This document shows positions 52,276-61,302 of a stretch of 64,000 nt of DNA, piece after piece. The position numbers were made by a program, and so were the translations under genes. A model generated the notes under the pieces. That model was not told the DNA's origin. It searched no databases and saw only the letters and a program-made list of their open reading frames with translations. Numbering within the stretch: the first letter of the stretch is position 1; every line of letters starts with the position of its first letter. The DNA comes from Nocardioides humi (GTDB lineage Bacteria; Actinomycetota; Actinomycetes; Propionibacteriales; Nocardioidaceae): the NCBI RefSeq assembly GCF_006494775.1, contig NZ_CP041146.1, forward strand, positions 2,914,001 to 2,978,000, read 5' to 3'.

Positions 52276-53079
52276 ATGACAGTCCCCGAGACGAGCACCA
52301 CCGAGCTGACCGGCCGCACCGCGCTGGTGACCGGCGGCGCCCAGGGCCTGGGCAGGAAGTTCGCCGAGTACCTCACCGCCGCCGGCGCCACCGTCGTGGT
52401 CGCCGACCTGCAGGACGACAAGGGGAAGACCGTCGCGGACGCGATCGGCGGCACCTTCGTCCACCTCGACGTCACCGACGACGCCTCGTGGGAGGCCGCC
52501 GTGGCGCAGGCCGTCCGGGAGACCGGCGGGCTCGACATCCTGGTCAACAACGCCGGCATCGAGATCGCCGGCCTCTTCGTCGACCTCGATCCCGACGTCG
52601 TACGCCGCATCTTCGACGTCAACGTGGTCGGTACCTCCCTGGGCATCAAGCACTCCTTCCGCGCGATGGGCCCGGGCGGCGCGGCCGGGAAGGGCGGCGT
52701 GGTGATCAACATCGCCTCGGTCGCGGCGACGATCGCCTTCCCCGCGCTGTCGGCGTACTCCGCGTCCAAGTCGGCCGTCGACCGGATCACCCGGATCGCC
52801 GCGATGGAGAGCGGCAAGCTCGGGCTCGGCGTCCGGGTCAACTGCGTCTACCCCGGGCTGGTCCCCAACGAGATGGGTGCCGGGCTGGCCAATGAGATGA
52901 CCGCGCTCGGCCTGTTCCCGTCGCCGGAGGAGGCGGTCGCCGGCGTGGTCGCGCTGACCCCGTCAGGCCGGCTGGCCACCGAGGACGAGATCGCGGACGC
53001 GGTCGTCTTCCTCGCCTCCGACCGGTCGAGATTCGTCAACGGCGTCGGCCTGCCGGTCGACGGCGGGATGGGGATGTGA
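52276..53079 (+). CDS. Short-chain dehydrogenase/reductase
   Basis: Classical SDR of 267 residues: cofactor motif TGGAQGLG, acidic VVADL at the second strand, structural NNAG, catalytic Ser in NIASVAA and YSASK (Tyr-x3-Lys), and C-terminal GVGLPVDGGMGM. It oxidises or reduces a hydroxy/keto group, possibly of a steroid or acyl-CoA. GAAGGAG ribosome site. Its stop overlaps the next gene (GTGA). First gene of an operon with a reductase-like protein and an acyl-CoA ligase. Confidence 0.94.
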   Translation: MTVPETSTTELTGRTALVTGGAQGLGRKFAEYLTAAGATVVVADLQDDKGKTVADAIGGTFVHLDVTDDASWEAAVAQAVRETGGLDILVNNAGIEIAGLFVDLDPDVVRRIFDVNVVGTSLGIKHSFRAMGPGGAAGKGGVVINIASVAATIAFPALSAYSASKSAVDRITRIAAMESGKLGLGVRVNCVYPGLVPNEMGAGLANEMTALGLFPSPEEAVAGVVALTPSGRLATEDEIADAVVFLASDRSRFVNGVGLPVDGGMGM

Positions 53080-54215
53080 GCGCCGTGAGCACCACCAGGC
53101 CCGTCGTCGTCTACGGCGCGTCCGGCTACACCGGCCGGCTGATCTGCGAGTACCTCCGCGAGTTCGGCGTCCCCTTCGTCGCCGCCGGCCGCTCGGCCGA
53201 CAAACTCAAGGACTCGATGGACGCCCACGTACCCGGCATCGAGACGGCCGACTACGACATCGTCGAGGTCGGGCACGACGTCGCCGCGCTCACCGAGCTC
53301 CTCCAGGACGCGTCGGTCGTGTGCAACACCGTCGGCCCGTTCAGCAAGCACGGCCCGGCCGTCGTCGAGGCGGCGCTCGCCGCCGGCACCCACTACCTCG
53401 ACACCACCGGCGAGCAGGACTGGCTGATCACCTGCGAGGAGCGGTACGGCGCGGACTTCGCCGCCGCCGGCCTGCTGCTCTCCCCCGGCATCGCGCAGAT
53501 GTACACGACCGGCGAGATCGCCGCCGAGCTCTGCCTCGAGAAGCCGGGCCTGGACACCCTCGACATCGCGGTGTTCTGGGGAGGATCCCCCACCATCGCC
53601 TCCACGCAGACCATCCTGGTCAACGCCGCGACGTCGAGGGCCCACTACCTCCAGCAGAACCAGTACGTCGAGTTCGACCCCACGCAGGGCCTGGTCCCGC
53701 TCGTCGTACCGGGTCAGCACGAGCTCGCCCTGTCGCTGCCGTGGGGCGGCACGTCGCACCCGGTCTGGTACCGCACCGACCCGCGGGTGGCGAACTGCAA
53801 GGCGCAGGGCGGGGTCTTCAACGCGGCGCTGATGAACGGCGTCCCGCAGATCGTCGCCGGCGCGCTCGAGGCGACCAAGGACATGAGCGAGGCGGAGCGG
53901 GACGAGGCGCTGACCGCGACCGCCGCGCAGGTCATGAACCAGATGCCGCCGCGCGAGAACCCGCGGCTCAACAAGTCGCTGGACTCGGTGCACGCCTCCG
54001 GGCCGCTCGGCCGCGCGCACTGTGTGATCCACGGCAACCAGAACTACAAGCAGACCGGACTGCTGCAGGCCTACGCGGCCTACTCCCTGCTCCAGCAGCC
54101 GCCGCTGCGGGTCGGGTTCGCCTCGGGCTGCAAGGCGTTCGGTCACCGCGCGCTGCTCGGCCAGCTGCGGGCGTTCGGCCTGGTCGCCGAGCCGGTCCTC
54201 ACGACCGAGGGCTGA
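53076..54215 (+). CDS. Saccharopine-dehydrogenase-like (trans-acting enoyl reductase) NAD(P) protein
   Basis: Protein of 379 residues with an N-terminal Rossmann fold VVVYGASGYTGRLICEYL, then VVCNTVGPFSKHGPAVVEAALAAGTHYLDTTGEQ. This matches the saccharopine dehydrogenase/trans-acting enoyl reductase superfamily (DUF5938-like). The reaction is probably reduction of a double bond or ketone. GTG at 53076 is set by overlap with the SDR stop; GTG at 53085 is also possible. It lies 13 bases ahead of the ligase gene. Confidence 0.88.
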   Translation: MSAVSTTRPVVVYGASGYTGRLICEYLREFGVPFVAAGRSADKLKDSMDAHVPGIETADYDIVEVGHDVAALTELLQDASVVCNTVGPFSKHGPAVVEAALAAGTHYLDTTGEQDWLITCEERYGADFAAAGLLLSPGIAQMYTTGEIAAELCLEKPGLDTLDIAVFWGGSPTIASTQTILVNAATSRAHYLQQNQYVEFDPTQGLVPLVVPGQHELALSLPWGGTSHPVWYRTDPRVANCKAQGGVFNAALMNGVPQIVAGALEATKDMSEAERDEALTATAAQVMNQMPPRENPRLNKSLDSVHASGPLGRAHCVIHGNQNYKQTGLLQAYAAYSLLQQPPLRVGFASGCKAFGHRALLGQLRAFGLVAEPVLTTEG

Positions 54216-54228
54216 GGGGGTCGGCTCG

Positions 54229-55764
54229 GTGCGCCTGGTCGACTACCTGGACAAGGGTGCGTCGCTGGGGGGCGACGCGCTCTGCCTGGTCTGCGACGGG
54301 CGGACGTGGACGTACGACGAGGTGGGAGGCCTCGCCGGACGGATCGCGTCCGCCCTCGCAGGACGGGGCGTGGCACCGGGGGACAAGGTGGCGATCCTCG
54401 CCGCCAACGACCCGGTCGCGTTCACCTGCGTGTTCGGGATCAGCCGCGCCGGCGCGGTCTGGTGCCCGATCAACCCGCGCAACGAGGCAGCGGAGAACCG
54501 TGACCTGCTGGCGCTGTTCGACTGCACGACGCTGATCTTCCAGGCGTCGTACGCCGGGCTGGTCGACCAGATCCGCGGCGACCTGCCGGCGATCACCACC
54601 CTGGTGTGCCTCGACGCGGCGCCGGAGTGGGCGCTGTCGTGGGAGTCCTTCCTGGACTGCGGCGTGGAGTCCGTCGATCGGCCGGCTCTGGACGACCTCG
54701 CGATGATCGTCGGTACGGGCGGCACCACCGGGCGGCCCAAGGGGGTGATGCTCACCGGCACCAACCTGGAGACGATGACCGCGCTCACCCTGATGAGCTA
54801 TCCATGGCCCGAGGCGCCCGCGCGGCCGGCGTACCTCGCGCTGGCGCCGCTCACCCACGCGGCCGGCGTGCTCTGCTTCCCGGTGCTCGCCTCCGGCGGA
54901 TCGATCGTGGTCATGCGGACGCCGGACGTCGGCGCCTTCCTGGGGCTGATCGCGTCGGAGCGGGTGACGCACACCTTCCTGCCGCCGACGCTGATCTACC
55001 TGGTGCTCGACCACCCCGCGCTCCCGTCGACGGATCTCTCGTCCCTGCAGTGCTTCTGGTACGGCGCCGCGCCGATGTCGTCGCTCCGGCTGGAGGAGGC
55101 GCTCACCCGGATCGGGCCGGTGATGGCGCAGCTCTTCGGCCAGACCGAGGCGCCGATGATGATCTCGACCATGGCGCCGCGCGACCACTTCCGCCCCGAC
55201 GGGAGCATCGCCCACGAGCGGCTGTCATCAGCGGGGCGGCCGGCCCCGCTGGTGACGGTCTCCATCATGTCCTCCTCCGGCGAGCTGCTCGCTGCGGGCG
55301 AGCGCGGCGAGATCGTGGTCCGCAGCTCGCTGGTGATGCGGGGCTACTACAAGAACCCGGAGGCGACGGCCGAGGCGTCGGCGTACGGCTGGCACCACAC
55401 GGGCGACATCGGGTACCTCGACGAGGACGGCTTCCTGCACATCGTCGACCGGGCCAAGGACATGGTGATCACCGGCGGGTTCAACGTGTACTCCACCGAG
55501 GTCGAGCAGGCGCTGATGGCGCACCCCGCCGTCGCCGACTGCGCCGTGATCGGCCTGCCCGACGAGAAGTGGGGCGAGCGGCTCACCGCCGTCCTGCAGC
55601 TGCGGCCGGGGCAGGCGGTCGCGCCGGACGAGGTGCAGGCGTTCGTGAAGGAGCGGATCGGCAGCGTGAAGACGCCCAAGCAGGTCGAGGTCTGGACGGA
55701 CCTGCCGCGCTCGAAGGTCGGCAAGGTGCTCAAGACCGAGATCAAGGAGCGGCTGGGGTCCTGA
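54229..55764 (+). CDS. Acyl-CoA synthetase (AMP-dependent ligase)
   Basis: Adenylate-forming ligase of 511 residues. P-loop GTGGTTGRPKG, YGAAPM, GQTEAPMMIS, the adenine-binding HTGDIGYLDEDGFLHIVDR, hinge Asp, VITGGFNVYSTEVE, and the catalytic Lys in LPRSKVGKVLK. It activates a carboxylic acid with ATP and CoA. With the SDR and reductase it likely belongs to a catabolic path for an unusual acid, such as a steroid or terpenoid side chain; that is a guess from context. Confidence 0.94.
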   Translation: MRLVDYLDKGASLGGDALCLVCDGRTWTYDEVGGLAGRIASALAGRGVAPGDKVAILAANDPVAFTCVFGISRAGAVWCPINPRNEAAENRDLLALFDCTTLIFQASYAGLVDQIRGDLPAITTLVCLDAAPEWALSWESFLDCGVESVDRPALDDLAMIVGTGGTTGRPKGVMLTGTNLETMTALTLMSYPWPEAPARPAYLALAPLTHAAGVLCFPVLASGGSIVVMRTPDVGAFLGLIASERVTHTFLPPTLIYLVLDHPALPSTDLSSLQCFWYGAAPMSSLRLEEALTRIGPVMAQLFGQTEAPMMISTMAPRDHFRPDGSIAHERLSSAGRPAPLVTVSIMSSSGELLAAGERGEIVVRSSLVMRGYYKNPEATAEASAYGWHHTGDIGYLDEDGFLHIVDRAKDMVITGGFNVYSTEVEQALMAHPAVADCAVIGLPDEKWGERLTAVLQLRPGQAVAPDEVQAFVKERIGSVKTPKQVEVWTDLPRSKVGKVLKTEIKERLGS

Positions 55765-55779
55765 GCTGCGAGGCGCCGC

Positions 55780-56526
55780 TCAGCGCACGTAGCCGCTCAG
55801 GTGCCGCCGCGCGACGTCGGAGGCGAACAGCTCGGCCGAGAGCGCGACCATGTCGTCCATCCGGTCGTCGAGGTACATCAGCGCGTCGGCGTTCAGCAGC
55901 CGCTTGGTCGCCTCGAGCCCCTGCCGCTCGCAGGCGGTCAGTCCGGCCACGAGCTCGTCGACGGCCTCGTCGAGGAGCTCCGGGCGGACGGCATGGGTGA
56001 TCAGGCCGCTCTCGAGGGCGGTCCGGGCGTCGAAGGTCCCCGCGGTGAGGAAGGCGGTGCCGGCGACCCGCGCGCTCATCCGCGGCAGCACGCTGAGCGA
56101 GATCACCGCCGGGGTGAGGCCGAGACGGGCCTCGGTGAAGGCGTAGGTGACGTCGTCGCCGGCGACGGCCAGGTCGCAGGCGGCGACGATGCCGAGCCCA
56201 CCTGCCCGCACCGGGCCGTGGATCCGGGCGACGACCGGCAGCGGGTGGGCCAGGATCGCCCGGAGCAGCCCGGCGAGCCGGTGCGCCGAGACCTCCATGC
56301 CCTCGCGGTGCGCCTCCCCCAGGTCCGCGCCCGCGCAGAACGCGCGGCCCTCGGCCCGCAGCACGACCGCCAGGACGTCGTCCTCGGCCGCGCGGTGCAG
56401 GGCGGCGCGCAGCTCCTCGAGCAGCTGGGCCGAGAGCGCGTTGCGGTTGCGGTCGGAGTCGAGGGTGAGGACGGCGTACGGCCGCGCGTCGGGCCCGGTC
56501 CGCGCGTAGCGGACGACCGCCGTCAC
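55780..56526 (-). CDS. Enoyl-CoA hydratase/isomerase family protein
   Basis: Crotonase-fold enzyme of 248 residues. Oxyanion-hole segments [12 protein letters not shown] and [21 protein letters not shown] are clear. One of the two usual catalytic Glu positions appears in [12 protein letters not shown]. It hydrates or isomerises an enoyl-CoA. The GTG start overlaps the scoB stop (GTGA), so it is part of the CoA-transferase operon. It converges on the acyl-CoA ligase gene with 15 bases between. Confidence 0.92.
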   Translation of the reverse strand: MTAVVRYARTGPDARPYAVLTLDSDRNRNALSAQLLEELRAALHRAAEDDVLAVVLRAEGRAFCAGADLGEAHREGMEVSAHRLAGLLRAILAHPLPVVARIHGPVRAGGLGIVAACDLAVAGDDVTYAFTEARLGLTPAVISLSVLPRMSARVAGTAFLTAGTFDARTALESGLITHAVRPELLDEAVDELVAGLTACERQGLEATKRLLNADALMYLDDRMDDMVALSAELFASDVARRHLSGYVR

Positions 56527-57161
56527 GACGCGGGGATCAGCAGCGGTGCGCCGGTGAGCTCACGGACCTTGTCGGCGTCGGTGCCGGGCGCGGTGTCGAC
56601 GAGCACCAGGCCGTCGTCCGTGACGTCGAGGACGGCGAGGTCGGTGATGATCCGGTCGACCACGCCGGCGCCGGTCAGCGGGAGGGTGCACTGCTCCACG
56701 ATCTTGGGGGTGCCGTCCTTGGCGACGTGGTCGGTGATCACGACGACGCGGCGGGTGCCGGCGACCAGGTCCATCGCGCCGCCCATGCCCTTGACGAGCT
56801 TGCCGGGCACGGTCCAGTTGGCGAGGTCGCCGTTGCTCGCGACCTGCAGCGCGCCGAGGATCGCGATGTCGACGTGGCCGCCGCGGATCATGGCGAAGCT
56901 GGTGGCGGAGTCGAAGTACGACGCGCCGGGGGCGGTCGTGACCGTCTGCTTGCCGGCGTTGATGAGGTCGGCGTCCTCGTCGCCGTCGTAGGGGAAGGGC
57001 CCCATGCCGAGCAGGCCGTTCTCGCTCTGCAGCATCACGTTGACGCCGGGCGGCAGGTGGTCGGCCACCAGCGTCGGGATGCCGATGCCGAGGTTGACGT
57101 AGTCGCCGTCGTTCAGCTCCCGGGCGGCGATCGCCGCCATCTCCTCGCGGCTCCAGGCCAT
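56523..57161 (-). CDS. scoB: 3-oxoacid CoA-transferase subunit B
   Basis: Beta subunit of 212 residues. The catalytic Glu is in [12 protein letters not shown]; the start [18 protein letters not shown] and [14 protein letters not shown] are typical. With subunit A it moves CoA from succinyl-CoA to a 3-oxoacid such as acetoacetate or 3-oxoadipate. It begins one base after the subunit A stop. Confidence 0.94.
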   Translation of the reverse strand: MAWSREEMAAIAARELNDGDYVNLGIGIPTLVADHLPPGVNVMLQSENGLLGMGPFPYDGDEDADLINAGKQTVTTAPGASYFDSATSFAMIRGGHVDIAILGALQVASNGDLANWTVPGKLVKGMGGAMDLVAGTRRVVVITDHVAKDGTPKIVEQCTLPLTGAGVVDRIITDLAVLDVTDDGLVLVDTAPGTDADKVRELTGAPLLIPAS

Positions 57162-57162
57162 G

Positions 57163-57888
57163 TCAGGCTCCCACTCCCGCGGCGGCGGCCTCGGGGCGAG
57201 GCCGGACGACGCGCTGCTCGATGTCCTTGGGTCGGTCGCTGGCGAGGACGGTGACGTCGACGAAGATGCCCGGCGTCATCACCTCGTCCGGGTCGAGGAA
57301 GCCGTCGAGGACCTCCTCGGCCTCGGCGATGCAGAACCGGCCGCTCATGGCGACGAGCGGGTTGAAGTTGCGGGCCGTGGCGCGGTAGCGCAGGTTGCCC
57401 TCCGCGTCCGCGGTGCGCGCGTGGACGAGCGCGAGGTCGGCGACGATGCCGCGCTCGAGGACGTAGGTCTCGCCGTCGAACTCCTCGTGCGGCTTGCCCT
57501 CCGCGACCTCGGTGCCGACGCCGGTGCGGGTGAAGAAGCCCGCGATGCCGGAGCCGCCGGCGCGCAGCCGCTCGGCGAGCGTGCCCTGCGGGCAGAACTC
57601 CACCTCGAGCGCCCCGTCGAGGTACTGCTGCGCGAACAGCCTGTTCTCGCCGACGTACGACGCGATCACCTTGCTCACCTGGCTGTTCTCCAGCAGCAGG
57701 CCGAGGCCCTTGCCGTCGACGCCCATGTTGTTGGACACGATCGTCAGGTCGCGCGCGCCGCTGTCGCGCACCGCCTCGATCAGGTCGCGCGGGATGCCGC
57801 AGAGGCCGAAGCCGCCCACCGCGATCGTCATGCCGTCCCGGACCCGCTCGGCCACCGCGGCCCGGGGGTCGTCCACCAGCTTCCTCAT
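57163..57888 (-). CDS. scoA: 3-oxoacid CoA-transferase subunit A
   Basis: Alpha subunit of 241 residues. The glycine-rich start [19 protein letters not shown] (CoA-transferase loop), [22 protein letters not shown] and YFEFDGE-like [11 protein letters not shown] are family marks. ATG at 57888. First gene of the scoA-scoB-enoyl-CoA hydratase operon, divergent from the IclR gene across a clear palindrome. Confidence 0.94.
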   Translation of the reverse strand: MRKLVDDPRAAVAERVRDGMTIAVGGFGLCGIPRDLIEAVRDSGARDLTIVSNNMGVDGKGLGLLLENSQVSKVIASYVGENRLFAQQYLDGALEVEFCPQGTLAERLRAGGSGIAGFFTRTGVGTEVAEGKPHEEFDGETYVLERGIVADLALVHARTADAEGNLRYRATARNFNPLVAMSGRFCIAEAEEVLDGFLDPDEVMTPGIFVDVTVLASDRPKDIEQRVVRPRPEAAAAGVGA

Positions 57889-57960
57889 GCTCCAGTTCTC
57901 CGCCGCACCCCGTGGCGCGGTCAAGGAAGTGGTCATTCGGCGGATGCCGTGGCTGCCGTG

Positions 57961-57977
57961 CGTCCACTCAGTGGACG
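57961..57977. promoter_or_regulatory. IclR operator candidate CGTCCACTCAGTGGACG
   Basis: Perfect palindrome with eight-base arms and one central base, 14 bases before the IclR start and 73 bases before scoA. Its location in the divergent gap suggests control of both directions by the IclR protein. Confidence 0.75.
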
Positions 57978-57990
57978 TAGCATCACCACC

Positions 57991-58740
57991 ATGGAACGCA
58001 CCCCGGGCGTCGTCGAGAAGGTCGCCGCGCTGCTGCGCGCGCTCTCGGCCGCCGAGTCCGGTACGACGACCACCGAGCTCGCCGCCGCCACCGCGCAGCC
58101 GCGCGCGACCACTCACCGGCTGCTCGAGTCGCTGGCCGCCGAGGGCCTCGCCGACCGCGATCCGGCGACCGGGCGGTGGTACCTCGGTCCCGAGACCTAC
58201 GTCCTCGGGATGGCCGCCGCCGCCCGCTACGACCTCAGCAACGAGGCCCGCGCGAGCGTGCACCGGCTGGCGAAGGAGACCGGCGAGAGCGCGTTCTTCT
58301 CGGTGCGGCGCGGCGACGAGACCGTGGTCCTGCTCCGCGAGGACGGCGACTTCCCGATCCGCTCCTACGTCCTCTACGAGAGCGCCCGGTTCCCCCTCGG
58401 CGTGGTCTCGGCCGGGCTCGCGATCCTCGCCCACCTGCCGGACCGGGAGGTGGACGCCTTCTTCGCCCGCACCGACCTCGCCGCCGAGTGGGGGCCGCAG
58501 CACGCCGAGGCGGCCGTCCGCAAGCGCCTGGCCGCGACCCGTCGTACCGGCTGGTCGCTCAACCCGGGCCATGTCGTCGAGGGCTCCTGGGGCATGGCCG
58601 CGGCGGTCTTCGACAAGAGCGGCCGCCCCGAGTGGGCGCTCACGCTGACCGGGGTGGAGCAGCGGTTCCGGGGCGAGCGGCAGCAGGTGCTGGGCCGGCT
58701 GCTGCTGGAGGAGGCGCACCGGCTCTCGCGGCTGGCGTGA
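57991..58740 (+). CDS. IclR-family transcriptional regulator
   Basis: Regulator of 249 residues. N-terminal winged helix VVEKVAALLRALSAAESGTTTTELAAATAQPRATTHRLLESLAAEGL; C-terminal effector domain with SAFFSVRRGDETVVLLREDG and GVVSAGLAILAHLP. Likely controls the divergent CoA-transferase operon in response to an aromatic or acyl intermediate. Its TGA directly abuts the convergent CNNM gene stop (TGATCA). Confidence 0.94.
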   Translation: MERTPGVVEKVAALLRALSAAESGTTTTELAAATAQPRATTHRLLESLAAEGLADRDPATGRWYLGPETYVLGMAAAARYDLSNEARASVHRLAKETGESAFFSVRRGDETVVLLREDGDFPIRSYVLYESARFPLGVVSAGLAILAHLPDREVDAFFARTDLAAEWGPQHAEAAVRKRLAATRRTGWSLNPGHVVEGSWGMAAAVFDKSGRPEWALTLTGVEQRFRGERQQVLGRLLLEEAHRLSRLA

Positions 58741-60048
58741 TCAGGCCTCCTCGACGTCGGCCGCCGGGGCGCCGGTGACCTCCACCTGGGTGATCCGGCG
58801 CCCGTCGACCGCCGCGACCCGCAGCACGGCGTCGCCGACGTCGACCCGGTCGCCCACCTCGGCGACCCGCCCGAGCCGGGCGAGCAGATAGCCCGCCACG
58901 GTCTCGTAGTCGCCGTCCGGCAGCACCACCCCGGTCTCCTCCGCAACGTCCTCGATGGTCAGGCCGCCCGGGACGACGACGGGCCCGGCCGGACCGCCCG
59001 CCGCCCGGGGCGCAAGCGCGTCGGGCTCGTCGTACTCGTCGCGGATGTCGCCGACGATCTCCTCCACGAGGTCCTCGAGGGTGACGATGCCGTCCGTCCC
59101 GCCGAACTCGTCGACCACGACCGCCAGGTGCCTGCCCTCCTCCCGGAGCAGGACGACGGTCGGCAGCACCTTGTTGGTGCCGGGCAGGTGCAGCACCTCG
59201 CGCTGGACGTCCGCCACCACCCGCCCCGGCACCTGGTCGCCGAGCAGGTCGCGGACGTGGACGAAGCCGGTGATGTCGTCGAAGTCCTCGCCGATCACCG
59301 GGTAGCGGGAGTAGGGCTGGTCGACGACCCACGCGGCGGCCTCCGCCAGCGGTGTGCTGCCCTTGACGAACACCACGTCGCCGCGCGGGCGCATCACCTC
59401 CTTGAGGTTGCTCCGGGTCGCGGCGAAGACGTCGCCGAGGATCTGCCGCTCCTCCGCCGCGAGACCCTCGTGGCCGGCGACGATCTCGCGGAGCTCCTCC
59501 TTGCTCACCTCCTCCGAGGTGGCGTTCGGGTCACCGCCGAGGAGCCGGACCAGGGTGTTCGTGGAGACCGACAGCAGCCAGATCACCGGACGCATCAGGG
59601 TGGCGAACCGGTCGAGCACCGGACCCGTCAGCATCGCCACCCCGGCCGCGCGCTGCAGCGCGAGCCGCTTGGGGACCAGCTCGCCGAGCACCAGCGAGAG
59701 ATAGGCGATCAGCAGGGTCATCACGACCAGCGCCACCGTGTCCGCGGCGTCCGGGCCGAGCCCCAGGTCGACGAGGTACGGCGCCACGTCGGGCGCCAGG
59801 GTCGAGCCGCCGTACGCGGCCGAGAGGAAGCCCGCGACCGTCACGCCGATCTGGACCGCGGACAGGAACCGGTTGGGGTCCCGCGCGATCGCGGCGACCC
59901 GCTGGCCGCGGCCGCCGCGCAGCGCGAGCTGGTTGACCTGGGTCTCCCGCAGGGACACCAGCGCCAGCTCGGTGGCCGCGAAGACGCCGCCGACGAGCAC
60001 GAAGGCCACGACGAGGCCGAGGTTCACGAACGTCTGGACGTCGATCAT
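58741..60048 (-). CDS. CNNM/CorC-type membrane protein (hemolysin family)
   Basis: Membrane protein of 435 residues. An N-terminal DUF21/CNNM domain with four helices (VAFVLVGGVFAATELALVSLRETQV), a CBS pair in the middle (VMRPRGDVVFVKGSTPLAEAAAWV, YSRYPVIGEDFDDITGFVHVRDLL) and a C-terminal CorC/HlyC-type domain with VVVDEFGGTDGIVTLEDLVEEIVGDI. Bacterial members are Mg2+ or Co2+ export/homeostasis proteins; a haemolysin role is a historic name. ATG at 60048. Confidence 0.93.
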   Translation of the reverse strand: MIDVQTFVNLGLVVAFVLVGGVFAATELALVSLRETQVNQLALRGGRGQRVAAIARDPNRFLSAVQIGVTVAGFLSAAYGGSTLAPDVAPYLVDLGLGPDAADTVALVVMTLLIAYLSLVLGELVPKRLALQRAAGVAMLTGPVLDRFATLMRPVIWLLSVSTNTLVRLLGGDPNATSEEVSKEELREIVAGHEGLAAEERQILGDVFAATRSNLKEVMRPRGDVVFVKGSTPLAEAAAWVVDQPYSRYPVIGEDFDDITGFVHVRDLLGDQVPGRVVADVQREVLHLPGTNKVLPTVVLLREEGRHLAVVVDEFGGTDGIVTLEDLVEEIVGDIRDEYDEPDALAPRAAGGPAGPVVVPGGLTIEDVAEETGVVLPDGDYETVAGYLLARLGRVAEVGDRVDVGDAVLRVAAVDGRRITQVEVTGAPAADVEEA

Positions 60049-60117
60049 CGCCGTTCACCCGCCCTCGGCACGACAGGTGAACGGAAGCAACATCGAGGCT
60101 CATCCATGACCGGGATC

Positions 60118-60284
60118 CTAGTAGTGTGTCGCGGCTGAAACGTGGTGGTGGGAGGTGTCCAGGTGCGTGCATCGCAAGGCGGCGTAGCGACGGCATACCG
60201 GGTTGTCTTCCGAGCTTCGCCAACGCCGCGAGGTGCGTGCCTGGGCGACTCCCGGCCCGCGTTTTGGCTGCGACGCGCTACTAG
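60118..60284 (+). repeat. 167-bp near-palindromic element (hairpin RNA or MITE-like)
   Basis: The left arm starting CTAGTAG (60118) is matched over about 60 bases by the reverse complement of the right arm ending CTACTAG (60284). The outer 28 bases pair throughout if G-U is allowed, and pairing resumes at GGGAG, CCAGG and CTCGC. About twelve arm differences are T-for-C or G-for-A, i.e. G-U pairs in plus-strand RNA but A-C mismatches in the minus strand. The element sits between the CNNM start and the acetyltransferase stop. The ends carry CTAG. It encodes no transposase. Confidence 0.75.
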
Positions 60285-60326
60285 TGTGGTGCCTGCTCTC
60301 CAGGCATGCTCAGGACGGATCCGGGC

Positions 60327-60869
60327 TCAGGACGGGAGCACCATCACCACGACGTCCGGTCCGGCGTCGCCGACCGCGTCGCGCAGCCAGTCCGGTCGCA
60401 GTCTCAACACCTCCGACCAGCCCTCCCGGCGGTAGAGGGTCAGCGCCGCGGGATGGACCGGCAGCACCTCGAGGCACGGGTGCCGGCCGGCCGCACGGAT
60501 GTCGGCCACCACCACGTCGAGCAGCAGCCGGCCGAGTCCGCGACCCCGCGCCTCGACGCCCACGAACAAGGTGCTCACCCAGCCGAGATCGCCGACCTCA
60601 CAGCCGTGGGCCGCCGTGCACGCGGCGTTGAGGGCCGCGGCGCCGGGGAAGCCGCCGGCGGGGCCGGTCCGGCACACGTGGCCGACCGGGCGGCCGGCGA
60701 GCTCGGCCGTCCACGCGGACAGCGCGTCGTCGGCGTGGAGGAACTGCTCGACGGGGACGGGCAGCGGATCGCGGAACGGGTAGCGGCTCGACGACTGCTG
60801 GGCGAGCAGCACCTCGGCCAGCACCGGCAGGTCGGCGGTACGACGACGCCGGACCCAGACCTGCTCCAC
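60327..60869 (-). CDS. GNAT-family N-acetyltransferase
   Basis: Acetyltransferase of 180 residues: VEQVWVRRRRTADLPVLAEVL start, core VSTLFVGVEARGRGLGRLLLDVVVADIRAAG (acetyl-CoA loop RGRGLG) and LEVLPVHPAALTLYRREGWSEV. GTG at 60869 is preferred to the longer frame that would run into the CsoR operator region. The acceptor is unknown. An 11-base direct repeat (GCTCAGGACGG at 60309 and 60325) covers its stop. Confidence 0.88.
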   Translation of the reverse strand: MEQVWVRRRRTADLPVLAEVLLAQQSSSRYPFRDPLPVPVEQFLHADDALSAWTAELAGRPVGHVCRTGPAGGFPGAAALNAACTAAHGCEVGDLGWVSTLFVGVEARGRGLGRLLLDVVVADIRAAGRHPCLEVLPVHPAALTLYRREGWSEVLRLRPDWLRDAVGDAGPDVVVMVLPS

Positions 60870-60941
60870 GCCGTGATGGTCGCACGGCTCGCCTTCCGAG
60901 GGGCCGCCGCCGTACCGAGGGGCTCGCCTTCTTGAAATGGA

Positions 60942-60955
60942 TACCCTAGGGGGTA
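60942..60955. promoter_or_regulatory. CsoR operator TACCCTAGGGGGTA
   Basis: The TACCC...GGGTA inverted repeat with a G-tract is the typical CsoR binding site. It lies 12 bases before the csoR ATG, where bound CsoR would block transcription of the copper operon until Cu(I) is bound. Confidence 0.88.
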
Positions 60956-60966
60956 CTGTATCGATC

Positions 60967-61263
60967 ATGGAGCACGAGCACAGCTACATCGCGAACCGCA
61001 CCAAGGACGACTACCTCAAGCGGCTGCGGCGCATCGAGGGCCAGGCGCGCGGGCTGCAGCGGATGGTCGAGGAGGAGAAGTACTGCATCGACATCCTCAC
61101 CCAGGTCTCCGCGATGACGAAGGCCCTCCAGTCGGTCGCGCTGGGCCTGCTCGACGAGCACATGGCGCACTGCGTCGTGGAAGCGGTGCGCGAGGGAGGC
61201 GAGGAGGCCGAGATCAAGCTCAAGGAGGCCTCCGACGCCATCGCGCGCCTGGTCCGCTCCTGA
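60967..61263 (+). CDS. csoR: Copper-sensing repressor CsoR
   Basis: All-helical copper sensor of 98 residues. The Cu(I) ligands Cys40, His65 and Cys69 are present with exactly the spacing of mycobacterial CsoR (Cys-x24-His-x3-Cys), in EEEKYCIDIL and DEHMAHCVVEAV. It represses the operon and releases DNA on binding Cu(I). ATG at 60967 is chosen over the ATG at 60937, which lies before the operator. First gene of csoR-copZ-membrane protein-copA. Confidence 0.95.
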   Translation: MEHEHSYIANRTKDDYLKRLRRIEGQARGLQRMVEEEKYCIDILTQVSAMTKALQSVALGLLDEHMAHCVVEAVREGGEEAEIKLKEASDAIARLVRS

Positions 61264-61302
61264 CCGACCCCGACATCCCACCCGAGATCCGAGAGGACCC
61301 TC

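Noticed and set aside
60118..60284. Simple intrinsic terminator for the CNNM or acetyltransferase gene
   Set aside because: Far longer than a terminator, located at the 5' side of the CNNM gene, and without a T-tract; the strand-biased wobble pairs ask for another explanation.
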